DNA of 13,229 nucleotides from CAYMLL01 sp964390645 (lineage in GTDB: Bacteria > Planctomycetota > UBA8108), in NCBI GenBank assembly GCA_964390645.1, contig CAYMLL010000224.1, positions 1 through 13,229 of the forward strand. The letters run 5' to 3'. Every line of letters starts with the position of its first letter. Within the stretch, counting starts at the first letter, position 1. The notes under the pieces are model-generated. The model saw only the letters and a program-made list of their open reading frames with translations. It searched no databases and was not told the origin of the DNA. Below are positions 1-7,756 of the stretch, piece by piece. The translations under genes and the position numbers were made by a program.

Positions 1-1
1 G

Positions 2-1165
2 GGGGGGGGCGCGCGGCTGTGCGTCCCCCCGCGCGCGTCCGGCCCCAACGACCGCATCACGATGGCGTCCAGCGGCGGCGGCGGACGCGGACGCGGCGAC
101 ATGGGTGGGCTGATGCGCTTCCCCGAGGTGCGCATGGTCGCGGTCTGCGACGTCGTCGCCGGACACCGCGAGAAGGCCAAGGCGATGGTCGACCGCAAGT
201 ACGGCAACAAGGACTGCGCGCAGTACAAGGACTTTCGCGAGGTGCTGCGCCGCAAGGACATCGATGCCGTGATGATCGCGACGCCGGATCACTGGCACGC
301 CATCATCTCCGTGGAGGCCGTGAAGAGCGGCAAGGATGTCTTCTGCGAGAAGCCCGAGTCGCTGACCGTCCGCCAGGGGCGGATCATGACCGACGCCGCG
401 CGGCGACACGACCGCGTGCTCTCCGGCGGCAGTCAGCGGGTCTGGGGCGACTACAACTGGTTCCACAGGATGGTGCGCGGCGGGCGCATCGGCGAGGTCA
501 AGGAGGCCTGGGTGAACGTCGGCGGGCCATCGAAGCCCTGCGACCTTCCCGAGCTCGAGACACCGGCCGGGGTCGAATGGGACCTCTGGCTCGGCCCGGC
601 GCCGAAGCGCGGCTTCAACCCCAAGCTGATCACCGGCGGCTTCCGACCCTACCGCGAGTACTCCGGCGGCGGCATGACCGACTGGGGCTGCCACGGCTTC
701 GGCGGCGCGCTGTTCACCTGCAACCTGCACGAGACCGGCCCGGTCAAGGTCACGCCTCCGGACGGCAAGGACGTCGAGCGGCTGACCTACGAGTTCGCCA
801 ACGGCGTGAAGATCTACCACGGCGGCGGCTGGGGCGGCATCCTGTCGTTCCGCGGTACCGAGGGCGAGCTCCCGGATCGCGCCGACAAGCGCAAACGCGC
901 GAAGCCCCCGGACATCGAAATCCCGAACTACAAGGGCCGGGGCGGTCTGCTCGGTGACTTCGTGCACTGCGTGAAGACCCGTGAGAAGCCCTTCCGCGAC
1001 ATCGAGCTGGGCCACCGCACCGCCACCATCGCCCACCTCGGGAACATCGCGTACTGGCTGAAGAGGCCCCTGAAGTGGGATCCGCAGAAGGAGGAGATCA
1101 TCGGCGACGCCGAGGCGTCGAGCTGGCTCGACCGCTCCCCTCGCGCGCCCTGGAGTCTCGTCTGA
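2..1165 (+). CDS. Gfo/Idh/MocA-family NAD(P)-dependent oxidoreductase, 5' partial
   Basis: The frame is open to the left edge. The residues before the ATG at 62 (ending SGPNDRIT) match the usual lead into the first Rossmann strand, so the true start lies outside and ATG 62 is internal. Counting from that ATG (367 residues), the glycine-rich nucleotide loop is at 5-12 (GGGGRGRG), TPDHWHA at 74-80, and the family lysine motif EKP at 96-98. The D..xH pair that works with that lysine in inositol dehydrogenase-like members is D207 and H211 in DWGCH. After it, the HFD..W block common in secreted planctomycete relatives is replaced by GFGGALF. The family oxidises or reduces sugars, inositols or sugar acids with NAD(P). 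The substrate cannot be read from sequence. Many relatives in this phylum carry a Tat signal, but that part is missing here. The next gene follows after 28 bases, which suggests an operon. Confidence 0.92.
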   Translation, partial: GGGARLCVPPRASGPNDRITMASSGGGGRGRGDMGGLMRFPEVRMVAVCDVVAGHREKAKAMVDRKYGNKDCAQYKDFREVLRRKDIDAVMIATPDHWHAIISVEAVKSGKDVFCEKPESLTVRQGRIMTDAARRHDRVLSGGSQRVWGDYNWFHRMVRGGRIGEVKEAWVNVGGPSKPCDLPELETPAGVEWDLWLGPAPKRGFNPKLITGGFRPYREYSGGGMTDWGCHGFGGALFTCNLHETGPVKVTPPDGKDVERLTYEFANGVKIYHGGGWGGILSFRGTEGELPDRADKRKRAKPPDIEIPNYKGRGGLLGDFVHCVKTREKPFRDIELGHRTATIAHLGNIAYWLKRPLKWDPQKEEIIGDAEASSWLDRSPRAPWSLV

Positions 1166-1193
1166 CCCCGCAGTCACGGGCCTGCCGGCAGAG

Positions 1194-2585
1194 ATGCGAA
1201 CCATGACCTCACGCTGTCTCTCCGTCGTGCTCACGATCGTGGTCGCCGTCGTGCTGCCGGGAGGGACGGCCGCCGCGGTCGACCGGACGCCGGATCCCTT
1301 CATCTGCATGTACGGGCATAGCGACGGCCCCGGCGTGACGGCGGCGTTTCGCCGGCTGATCCCCCGCCTGACCGTCATCGAGGGCACCAGCACCGACGCC
1401 GCGTTCATCCGGGAGCTTCGCGCCAGGGGCTGCATCTACGCGGCTCATGTGACGAATCCGACGACGGCCACCGAGGAGGAGCTGGTCGCCCGCTGGCGCG
1501 CGCCGTTCGACAGGGACCTGGGTGGCCGGCTTCGAGGCGGATACGACGCCATCGCGATCGACGAGCTGCGAGCCGACGCCGACGGCAGCGTGCAGTCGAG
1601 GCGCGTCTGCCGCGCGCTGGCGAAGCTGGGCCAGCTCTACCCCGCCACGCAGATCTACGCGGCCGCTACCTGGCAGCTGGGCCGCGAGGCGTCGAGGCAC
1701 TCCGAGCTGCTGCGCGCGGCTCACGAGCACGCCGACATGCTGATGCTCGAGGTCTACCTGCGGGAGACCCGGCCGAACTACGGCTACTTCGCCGACTGGG
1801 CGGATCGGTTGAAGGCGGTGGAGCCCGGCCTGCTGAAGAAGACCGTCTACGGTCTCGGAGTCTCCCAGCGGGGGTACCTCCACGACGACTCCACCGAGGT
1901 CGGCTTCCTCGGCCACCTCGAGCGGCAGTTCCGCAGCATCCGCACCGACAACGACGCCGCGAAGATGCCGGGGGTGATGTTCTGGGTCTACTACCGCAGC
2001 GAGACCGACGTGACGCCGGAGCACCTCGCCCGCCTCGCGGAGCACTACTTCATCTCGAAGAAGACGGGGCACCTCGGCGACGGTACGAGCCGCCAGCTGA
2101 TTCGCAACGCGCAGTTCGAGTCGCTGGACGGCTGGAAGCGACGTGTCGGCGACGGTGGCGCCGTCGAGCGCTTCGACTACGACGCCATCGCCGGCATCCA
2201 GAGCGACCACGACGCCCACGGGTGGTCGTCCCACGGCAAGCACGGCTTGAAGATGGTCCGCGGCAGCGTGCCGAACCGGGCCTCCTTCGAGGTCAGCGGC
2301 CTCGACACCCGCCGGGTCTACAACGTCTCCGCGTGGGTCATGGCCGACAGGCCGGGACGGCGCGCCGGCCTGCGCGTCATCCGGTCGGACGGAGGCGTCG
2401 TCGCCGGCAAGGAGACGGACCGCGCCGGCCGGGGAACGCAATGGAACGAGTGGTCGCGGATCACCTTCAACTTCCGTCCGACGACACCGACGGTCCACGT
2501 CGAGCTTCACGACGCGAGCGCGACACCCGGGACGACGCTCTACTGGGACTTCGTCGAGATGGAGTCGGCCTGTGCCGCGAAGTGA
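1194..2585 (+). CDS. Secreted TIM-barrel-like putative glycoside hydrolase with C-terminal carbohydrate-binding-like domain
   Basis: 463 residues. Residues 1-28 are a clear signal peptide (basic start, hydrophobic 8-22, cleavage near TAAA). Residues about 33-290 alternate strands and helices like a TIM barrel. Candidate acidic catalytic residues sit at strand ends: D123-E124 in AIDEL and E186 in LMLEVY. A last strand reads VMFWVYYRSE (261-270). Residues about 300-458 look like a beta-sandwich of the CBM4/9 kind: it begins LIRNAQFESLDGW, has GLKM and a VYNVSAWV strand, and ends LYWDFVEM. I do not recognise a numbered glycoside hydrolase family, so the enzymatic role is inferred from fold and neighbours. 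ATG 1194 is taken as the start. ATG 1203 is a good alternative because AGAG at 1190-1193 lies nine bases before it. The gene is 28 bases after the oxidoreductase and 190 before the pectate lyase. Confidence 0.85.
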   Translation: MRTMTSRCLSVVLTIVVAVVLPGGTAAAVDRTPDPFICMYGHSDGPGVTAAFRRLIPRLTVIEGTSTDAAFIRELRARGCIYAAHVTNPTTATEEELVARWRAPFDRDLGGRLRGGYDAIAIDELRADADGSVQSRRVCRALAKLGQLYPATQIYAAATWQLGREASRHSELLRAAHEHADMLMLEVYLRETRPNYGYFADWADRLKAVEPGLLKKTVYGLGVSQRGYLHDDSTEVGFLGHLERQFRSIRTDNDAAKMPGVMFWVYYRSETDVTPEHLARLAEHYFISKKTGHLGDGTSRQLIRNAQFESLDGWKRRVGDGGAVERFDYDAIAGIQSDHDAHGWSSHGKHGLKMVRGSVPNRASFEVSGLDTRRVYNVSAWVMADRPGRRAGLRVIRSDGGVVAGKETDRAGRGTQWNEWSRITFNFRPTTPTVHVELHDASATPGTTLYWDFVEMESACAAK

Positions 2586-2775
2586 GCCATGGCCGGAGAT
2601 GGATCGCCGCCCCTGCCGGGCGCGACCCTCGGACGTCAAGACGCCGCCGGCGCGGTGGAGCAGGGCGACGGCGACGATTCGCCCGGCGACAAGCCGCGTC
2701 GAGGTCTCGTGGAATATGACACGAAGCCACCGGAATGCCGGCGGACACGCTCCCGGACCCCGACAGGACGCCCCC
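2586..2775 (+). other. Intergenic gap before the pectate lyase, no clear signal
   Basis: This 190-base stretch is GC-rich. I see no strong hairpin or sigma-70 promoter. The only AT-richer patch is around 2711-2720 (gaatatgac). The reading frame of the lyase stays open through it up to an ATG at 2572, but that extension is Arg/Pro-rich and precedes the natural signal peptide, so I treat it as non-coding. Confidence 0.4.
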
Positions 2776-3870
2776 ATGCGCAGACAAGAGAAGGTCCCCG
2801 GACGGACCGTCGTGACGCTCCGGACGGCGATGCTGGTCGCGCTGTCGATGGCGCGGGGAATCGACCCCGCCACGGCCCGCGATCCCGCCCCGGTCGACGA
2901 GGCCGGCCGCCCAGGGAGCCGGCGCATCGCCGAGACCGTCCTGCTCCATCAACGCGCCGACGGCGGCTGGCCCAAGAACTACGACCGCGAGCAGAAGCTG
3001 TCGAGCGAGCAGCGCTCGAAGGTCCTGGCGCAGAAGGGCAGGAGCGACTCGACGATCGACAACGGAGCGACCCATACCGAGATCCGTCTGCTCGCCGAAG
3101 CCTTCGGGACCACGCGGGACGAGCGCTTCAAGGACGCGGCCCTGCGAGGTGTGGCCTGTTTGCTGCGAGCGCAGTACGCCAACGGCGGCTGGCCGCAGCG
3201 CTTCCCGCCGCCGCGCGGGTACCACCGGCACATCACCTTCAACGACGACGCGATGATCGGAGTCCTGACGCTCCTGCGGGACATCTCCGGTGACCGCGAG
3301 CGCTTTCCGTTCGTCTCACCGGAGCTCCGGGCCCGCTGCCGCAAGGCAGTCGAGCGCGGCATCGGCTGCATCCTGAGGTGCCAGATCCTGGTCGACGGCA
3401 AGCCGGCGGCGTGGTGGGCCCAGCACGACGAGTTGACCTTCGAGCGGCGCAGGGCGCGCTCATACGAGCTGCCGTCGCTCAGCGGCAGCGAGTCGGTCGG
3501 CATCGTTCGCTTTCTGATGCAGATCGACCGGCCCGGCAAGCCGATCGTCCGCGCCATCGACGGGGCCGTCGCCTGGCTCGAGCGATCCCGGCTGACGGGC
3601 ATCCGCCAGGTCCGCGTCGAGAGCCCGACCAGCCCCGGCGGATACGACAAGGTCGTCGTCGAGGATGCCGACGCGCCGGCGCTGTGGGCACGATTCTACG
3701 ACATCGAGACGAACACCCCGATCTTCTCGAGCCGCGACGGCGTCCCGCGACGGACTCTCGCCGAGATCTCCCACGAGCGTCGCAACGGCTACTCGTGGCT
3801 CGGCCACTACGCCCGGGATCTGCTCGCCCAGGACTTGCCCGCCTGGAGAGCGCGACGGGGTCGCGAGTAG
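2776..3870 (+). CDS. pelA: Secreted pectate lyase, polysaccharide lyase family 10
   Basis: Cleaves polygalacturonate by beta-elimination, normally with calcium, outside the cytoplasm. The chosen start gives 364 residues. ATG 2776 has AGGA at 2765-2768 seven bases upstream and begins a signal peptide (MRRQEK, hydrophobic 14-25, cleavage near ATA-RDP). An upstream in-frame ATG at 2572 would bury this signal and overlap the previous gene. Family 10 landmarks appear in order: ADGGWPKNYD (61-70), STIDNGATHTEIRLLAEA (92-109), NGGWPQ and GYHRHITFNDDAM (136-160), ARSYELPSLSGSESVGIVRF (227-246), PGGYDKVVVEDADAPALWAR (287-306), and DGVPRR with GYSWLG (321-343). These cover the full lyase fold, so the domain is complete without attached binding modules. 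The length suits a single-domain family member. It follows the putative glycosidase on the same strand and faces the cytochrome-linked dehydrogenase tail to tail. Confidence 0.95.
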   Translation: MRRQEKVPGRTVVTLRTAMLVALSMARGIDPATARDPAPVDEAGRPGSRRIAETVLLHQRADGGWPKNYDREQKLSSEQRSKVLAQKGRSDSTIDNGATHTEIRLLAEAFGTTRDERFKDAALRGVACLLRAQYANGGWPQRFPPPRGYHRHITFNDDAMIGVLTLLRDISGDRERFPFVSPELRARCRKAVERGIGCILRCQILVDGKPAAWWAQHDELTFERRRARSYELPSLSGSESVGIVRFLMQIDRPGKPIVRAIDGAVAWLERSRLTGIRQVRVESPTSPGGYDKVVVEDADAPALWARFYDIETNTPIFSSRDGVPRRTLAEISHERRNGYSWLGHYARDLLAQDLPAWRARRGRE

Positions 3871-3889
3871 ACGCGGCAGCTCGACGACG

Positions 3890-3921
3890 GATCCGCGACG
3901 TCTCCGGGACGTGTGCCGATC
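3890..3921. terminator. Possible shared hairpin between convergent genes
   Basis: In the 49-base gap between the lyase stop and the opposing dehydrogenase stop lies an imperfect hairpin. The outer GATC/GATC pairs, then GCG/TGC with one wobble, then an inner ACGTC/GACGT around a five-base loop. There is one mismatch and one bulge, and no T-tract on either side. It overlaps the TGA of the minus-strand gene, so a terminator role is only suggested by its position. Confidence 0.3.
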
Positions 3922-6900
3922 AGCGCCCGGCCATCAGATACGCGAAGAGGTCGCGCGCGTCCCGCGGCTCGAGCGTCTCGAGGATGCCCTCCGGCATCAG
4001 CGACAGCGACGTGCCCCGGCGCGACGCGATCGAGGCCGGGTCGAGCTCGAGCCGCTCCGTCGGCGTCTGAACCGTCAGCGCGCGCGACGTCTCCTGGACG
4101 ATGACCCCGTTGACGGCGCTGCCGTCGCGCCCGAGCAGGATCGACATGCGGTAGCTCTGCGGCACGACGGCCGACGGGTCGACGATGTTCTCGAGCCAGT
4201 AGTCGAGGCTGCCCCGCTGTGCTCCGGTGAGCTCGGGCCCGATGGCGCCGCCCTCCCCGAAGAGCTTGTGGCAGCTGCCGCAGCTCTTCGTGAAGACCTC
4301 CTTGCCCCGCGCGATGTCGCCGCGCGCCGGCCGCTGTGCCGTCAGCGCGTCGCGGTACGCGGCGATGCGCGGCAGCTTGTCGGCGGCGATCAGGCGCAGG
4401 TCCGGCCAGAGCTTGCCGATGCGATCGTTGAGAGTATCGACGTCGTGCAGCTGGATCTGTCGCAGGTGAAACGGCGTCACGTCGGTGCGTGCGACGACCT
4501 TCGCCTCGACGGCGCCCAGGAGAAGCGCCGCCGTGCCCGGACGCGATGCGAGCACCTCGACGACGACGACCCGGGCGTCATGATGGATCTTGTCGTAGGC
4601 ATCGAGCACGCGGGGCGCGGCGCCGGGAAACGCGCCGAGACCACGGGCCGCTTCGGGGGCGACGTCGCGCTCGCGCAGGAGTCGCAGCAGAAGGTCGACA
4701 ACGCCGGCGGCCCGCGCGTCGACGAGAGAGCGCACGGCACGACGACGCAGCGACGGGTCGTCGCCGCCGTCGAGGGCGATCCGGTGCAGCTGTTCTGGCG
4801 AGCGTCCGCCGCCGAAGACGAGCGACAGCTCCCCGACGAGGACGCGAGCGCGCTCCGAGCCCTCGCCGGAGGCGCTCTCGACGCCGGCGACGAGCGAGCT
4901 CCAGCCCGCAGGCTCGGGCGCCTTGCGCCAGGCCCGCAGGCCGGCCGCGAGGCCCTCGAGCACGGCGCGACGCTTCAGCGGCGACCGCGTTCGCGCCAGA
5001 AGCTCGACGAGGGGATCCACCGCGCTCGCGTCGTCGTCGAGGCTCTCCGCGACTCGCCGCGCGACGAGGCGATCGACGCGCGGCATGCGCGATATCTCGA
5101 CGAGCGCCGCGGCCCGCCCGGAGTCGACGGCGACGGCCGGCTCGATGCCGTACCAGACCATCAGCGGCAGCACCGGGTCCGTCGCGAGCTCGGCGTGAGT
5201 CACGAGGCCGGCGGCGATCGGCCAGCGGTCCGCGTGCGCGAGCTTGCCCATCGCGGAGGCGAGAAACGTCAGCACGAGACCCGAGGTCTCCTTCGCGACG
5301 AGGTCGTGCAGGGCACCCACCGCGGCGGCGCCCGGCGCCCCGTCATCGACGAGAAGCTTCGTCGACCACAGGCGCACGTGCTCGCTGCCGTCGCCCAGCC
5401 CCCGGAGAAGGTCGCGTGTCTCGAGCGCGCCGATCGTCGACAGGCCCCAGAGCCCACGAAGCCGATGTCGCGGATCGGCGCCGCGAAGTAGCCGGCGCAG
5501 GATCGCCTCCGCGCCGGTGAGATCCTCTGCGGCGGCGGCGCGCCCGGCGAGAATGCGTCTCGCGATGCGGGTCGTCCATCCCTCGTCGAGCGCCTGCAGC
5601 CCGGCGAGAGCCGCCGCCGAGACGCGGTGGAGGTCGGGGAGCAGCCGCCGAGATGCCGGTGCGGCGTCGCCGTGGAGGATCCGGAAGATGCGCCCCGAGC
5701 TGCGGTGCACGCCGTCGTTCTCGTGACACTCGCCGATGTCCGACCAGTCGAGGATATGGACTCCGCCGTGCGGCCCGTAGCCCAGGTCGATGCCCCGGAA
5801 CCAGACGTCACGCGTGCTCAGGAAGTCCCGCTCGTGCCGGGCGACGTAGGTCGCTCCCGCACGCGTGATCCGATCGCGGTTCAGGCGCAGGCCGTGGAGG
5901 TTGACGGTGAAGACGTCGCCGCGGTACTCCTCGGGCCAGCTCTCGCCGAGGTAGATCATCATCCCGGAGTGAGCGTGCCCGCCGCCGGCCCTGTCGCTCC
6001 CGGCGCTGAGCCCTCTCTTCTGCGCCGTCCAGCTCTCGTTCCGGACGTCCCAGTGCACGTGGTCGGCGGTCTGGTCGATGAGCTCGTAGACGTGGGGGTC
6101 GAGGTCCTGACCGTACATGCGCTTGTAGTGCGCGCCGGGGATGACATGCCAGAGGTGGCCGATGACGGTGTTGATGAAGAACATCTGCCCGTCGGCGTCC
6201 CAGTCCGCGCCCCAGGGGTTGGTCGTGCCGTGGCAGAGAACCTCGAAGACCCGGCGCGTCGGATGGAAGCGCCAGATGCCGCAGTTCATCGTCGTGCGAC
6301 GCTCGCGCGACGTCCCCGGAGCGCCGACCCGGGAGGTCGCGAGGATGCCGTGTCGACCGTGGAGCCAGCCGTCCGGTCCCCAGCGAAGCCCGTTGGCGAA
6401 GTTGTGCCGCGACGCGTCGGCTTCCCAGCCGTCGAGGAGCACGACGGGCTCGCCGTCGGGCCTGTCGTCGCGGTCGCGATCGGGGATGAAGAGGAGCTGC
6501 GGCGGACACAGCGCCCAGACGCCCCCGTGGCCGAGCTCGATGCTCGTCAGCCGCTGCGCGTCGTCCCAGAAGACCTTGCGGCGGTCGGCGCGGCCGTCGC
6601 CGTCGCTGTCCTCGAGGATGATGATCCGGTCGCGCAGATCGAGAGCGTGCCCGGTGCGCGAGTCGGCGTAGGTGTAGTTCTCGGCGACCCACAGCCGGCC
6701 GCGCGCGTCGAAGGCCATGGCGATCGGCTGGCGCACATCGGGCTCCGCCGCGAACAAAGTCGCACGGAAGCCCTCCGGCAGCTCGATCGACGCGAGCGCC
6801 TGACCGGGGGTCAGCAGAGGCACGGTCTCCTTCTGCGTGTCGCGGACATCGGCGGAGTCCGGCGCCTCGTCGCCGGCGCGAAGCGCGACGGCGAGGAGGA

Positions 6901-7000
6901 AGACGACGAGAAAGGAAACGGCCGTCGTCGGCGAGAGCGCGTTCGCGATGGCGCGGCTGCCACGGCGTTCTGTCGGCATGGTGCTCGAGCGTCGGTTCAT
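3920..7000 (-). CDS. PVC-type membrane-bound dehydrogenase: beta-propeller, HEAT-like repeats, cytochrome c domain
   Basis: 1026 residues from ATG 7000. An in-frame ATG at 6979 (residue 8) fits almost equally well. Neither has a clear Shine-Dalgarno. The frame runs open to 7258, but that part is Arg/Pro-rich and precedes the signal, so it is excluded. Residues about 22-42 are a signal or anchor segment (SFLVVFLLAVAL). Residues about 62-445 form the propeller-type dehydrogenase domain of TIGR02604 kind: ELPEGFRATLFAAEPDVRQP, IAMAFDARGRLWVAENYTY, NFANGLRWGPDGWLHG, GGGHAHSGMMIYLGESW, and HILDWSDIGECHENDGVH. Residues about 460-820 are helical HEAT-like repeats. The C-terminus (about 890-1026) is the TIGR02603-type heme domain with CGSCH at 907-911, GPELTG, and SLMPEG at 1000-1005, whose Met is a possible distal ligand. 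The family probably oxidises sugars or related compounds at the outer face of the inner membrane. The substrate is unknown. Its partner here may be the pectin or glycan pathway on the opposite strand. Confidence 0.93.
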   Translation of the reverse strand: MNRRSSTMPTERRGSRAIANALSPTTAVSFLVVFLLAVALRAGDEAPDSADVRDTQKETVPLLTPGQALASIELPEGFRATLFAAEPDVRQPIAMAFDARGRLWVAENYTYADSRTGHALDLRDRIIILEDSDGDGRADRRKVFWDDAQRLTSIELGHGGVWALCPPQLLFIPDRDRDDRPDGEPVVLLDGWEADASRHNFANGLRWGPDGWLHGRHGILATSRVGAPGTSRERRTTMNCGIWRFHPTRRVFEVLCHGTTNPWGADWDADGQMFFINTVIGHLWHVIPGAHYKRMYGQDLDPHVYELIDQTADHVHWDVRNESWTAQKRGLSAGSDRAGGGHAHSGMMIYLGESWPEEYRGDVFTVNLHGLRLNRDRITRAGATYVARHERDFLSTRDVWFRGIDLGYGPHGGVHILDWSDIGECHENDGVHRSSGRIFRILHGDAAPASRRLLPDLHRVSAAALAGLQALDEGWTTRIARRILAGRAAAAEDLTGAEAILRRLLRGADPRHRLRGLWGLSTIGALETRDLLRGLGDGSEHVRLWSTKLLVDDGAPGAAAVGALHDLVAKETSGLVLTFLASAMGKLAHADRWPIAAGLVTHAELATDPVLPLMVWYGIEPAVAVDSGRAAALVEISRMPRVDRLVARRVAESLDDDASAVDPLVELLARTRSPLKRRAVLEGLAAGLRAWRKAPEPAGWSSLVAGVESASGEGSERARVLVGELSLVFGGGRSPEQLHRIALDGGDDPSLRRRAVRSLVDARAAGVVDLLLRLLRERDVAPEAARGLGAFPGAAPRVLDAYDKIHHDARVVVVEVLASRPGTAALLLGAVEAKVVARTDVTPFHLRQIQLHDVDTLNDRIGKLWPDLRLIAADKLPRIAAYRDALTAQRPARGDIARGKEVFTKSCGSCHKLFGEGGAIGPELTGAQRGSLDYWLENIVDPSAVVPQSYRMSILLGRDGSAVNGVIVQETSRALTVQTPTERLELDPASIASRRGTSLSLMPEGILETLEPRDARDLFAYLMAGR

Positions 7001-7162
7001 CGTCGCAGGGGAAAGACACCAGGCTAACCGCTCGAGCGACGGCGACGCCCGGTCTTTTCGTCGGCCGGCGGCGACGCCCGCCCGGTCCTCGCACGCTGCG
7101 CGCGGAGCCGCCGGCGACCCGCAGGAGGCGCGACCCGGGTCGGGCGGGCAGTCCGCCACTGA

Positions 7163-7287
7163 CGAGCGGACGGCAGACGGCTTCCCGGTCGTCCGGTCGC
7201 GACGCGGGTCGACGCCGGGAGTCACCGCGCGCCGTGGCTCACGGGAAGGACACACCACGCGGCTCGAGGGTGTCTGCCGTCCACTCG
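7163..7287. repeat. Nested inverted repeat
   Basis: Outer arms are CGAGCGGACGGCAGAC (7163-7178) and GTCTGCCGTCCACTCG (7272-7287). They are complementary at 15 of 16 positions, including a perfect run of 11. Inside them are CTTCCCG (7181-7187) and CGGGAAG (7242-7248), also complementary and nested in the same order. The whole could fold into a branched hairpin of about 125 bases or act as paired protein-binding sites. No transposase or target-site duplication is visible. Confidence 0.5.
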
Positions 7288-7323
7288 CCGTCAGTCTTCG
7301 CGCTGCAGGGACAGGCGCTCGCG

Positions 7324-7352
7324 TTTACCAGGAGGCTGCGGGTGTGTAATAC
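7324..7352 (+). promoter_or_regulatory. Candidate sigma-70 type promoter for the 108-residue gene
   Basis: TTTACC (7324-7329) and TAATAC (7347-7352) are 17 bases apart. An overlapping TGTAAT at 7345-7350 is closer to the -10 consensus but has a 15-base spacing. This is the most AT-rich patch of the gap and lies about 75 bases before the start codon at 7430. The match is partial, so the call rests on composition and position. Confidence 0.4.
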
Positions 7353-7429
7353 TGACTCCATTCTCCACTGGCGCCACTCGAGCCGGGTTCCGGGATGGAG
7401 CCGGGCCGACTTCGAAGAAGGGAGCTGCC

Positions 7430-7756
7430 ATGCGACCGGGTGAGGTTCTCTGTGGGTCGCTGGCCGACGTCTGCGTCAAGAAGGGCTCCGACGCGTTGAA
7501 TCCGTCTGCTTCGCTGATCTACCGCTGCTTCGAGCAGATCGACGAGAACGAGTCGGCGTCGACCTCCGATCCTCTGTGGCGTCTGGCGCAGATCGTCGAG
7601 GAGCCCGGCGACCTGCTGCTGGCCATTTCCGAGGCACTCGACGATGACCCTGTCATCGACGAGCAGGACGCCGGCCGCATCCGCAACGAACGGGAAGACC
7701 TCAAACGCGTCGCCGAGACCTTCGTCACCACCGCCGAACGGGGCACGGAGACATGA
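7430..7756 (+). CDS. Small acidic protein of unknown function, faintly phage CII-like
   Basis: 108 residues with no signal peptide or membrane segment, so probably cytoplasmic. The start is well supported: GGGAG at 7420-7424 ends five bases before the ATG. Third-position GC is roughly 80% by hand count, like the neighbouring genes, which argues that it is real. The N-terminal half (about 8-55) contains SASLIYRCFEQ and a TSDPLWRLAQIVEE segment. These resemble the spacing in small phage CII-like or HTH-like proteins in which a SLIYKW-type helix is followed by NPLDR and a helix. The likeness is weak and I cannot confirm a DNA-binding fold. The C-terminal half (about 61-105) is a mostly acidic helix. 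It is the first gene after a promoter-like patch and precedes the TAXI-like protein, so a regulatory role there is conceivable but inferred. Confidence 0.75.
   Translation: MRPGEVLCGSLADVCVKKGSDALNPSASLIYRCFEQIDENESASTSDPLWRLAQIVEEPGDLLLAISEALDDDPVIDEQDAGRIRNEREDLKRVAETFVTTAERGTET

Larger units (their letters stand above)
7001..7429. other. Divergent intergenic region with repeats and a candidate promoter
   Basis: These 429 bases separate the starts of two divergent genes. No frame in them looks coding. They contain an 11-base direct repeat GGCGACGCCCG (7041-7051 and 7070-7080), a 12-base palindrome CGACCCGGGTCG (7131-7142), a long inverted repeat (7163-7178 with 7272-7287), and an AT-richer promoter-like patch near 7324-7352. 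No convincing promoter for the minus-strand gene was found. Confidence 0.6.

Noticed and set aside
1..9. Run of nine G at the very start of the window
   Set aside because: Could be a genuine GC-rich stretch or a contig-end artefact. Nothing in the window can tell, and it lies in the already partial gene.
1209..2927. 572-codon open frame on the minus strand
   Set aside because: Antisense to the barrel protein, which has a signal peptide and recognisable domains. Long antisense frames are expected at this GC content, and the translation is Arg/Val/Gly-rich with no motif.
3665..5491. 608-codon open frame on the plus strand
   Set aside because: Antisense to the well-supported heme-linked dehydrogenase, low-complexity Arg/Ala/Asp composition.
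5627..7027. 466-codon open frame on the plus strand
   Set aside because: Antisense to the dehydrogenase's propeller domain. No signal, motif or ribosome binding site.
7001..7258. N-terminal extension of the dehydrogenase to an ATG at 7258
   Set aside because: The extra 86 residues are Arg/Pro/Ala-rich and precede an ordinary signal or anchor segment. They also cover the inverted repeat and palindrome of the regulatory gap.
7163..7287. Inverted repeat as ends of a miniature transposon
   Set aside because: No flanking target-site duplication, no terminal motif of a known insertion sequence, and the interior has no coding content. Kept only as an unexplained repeat.
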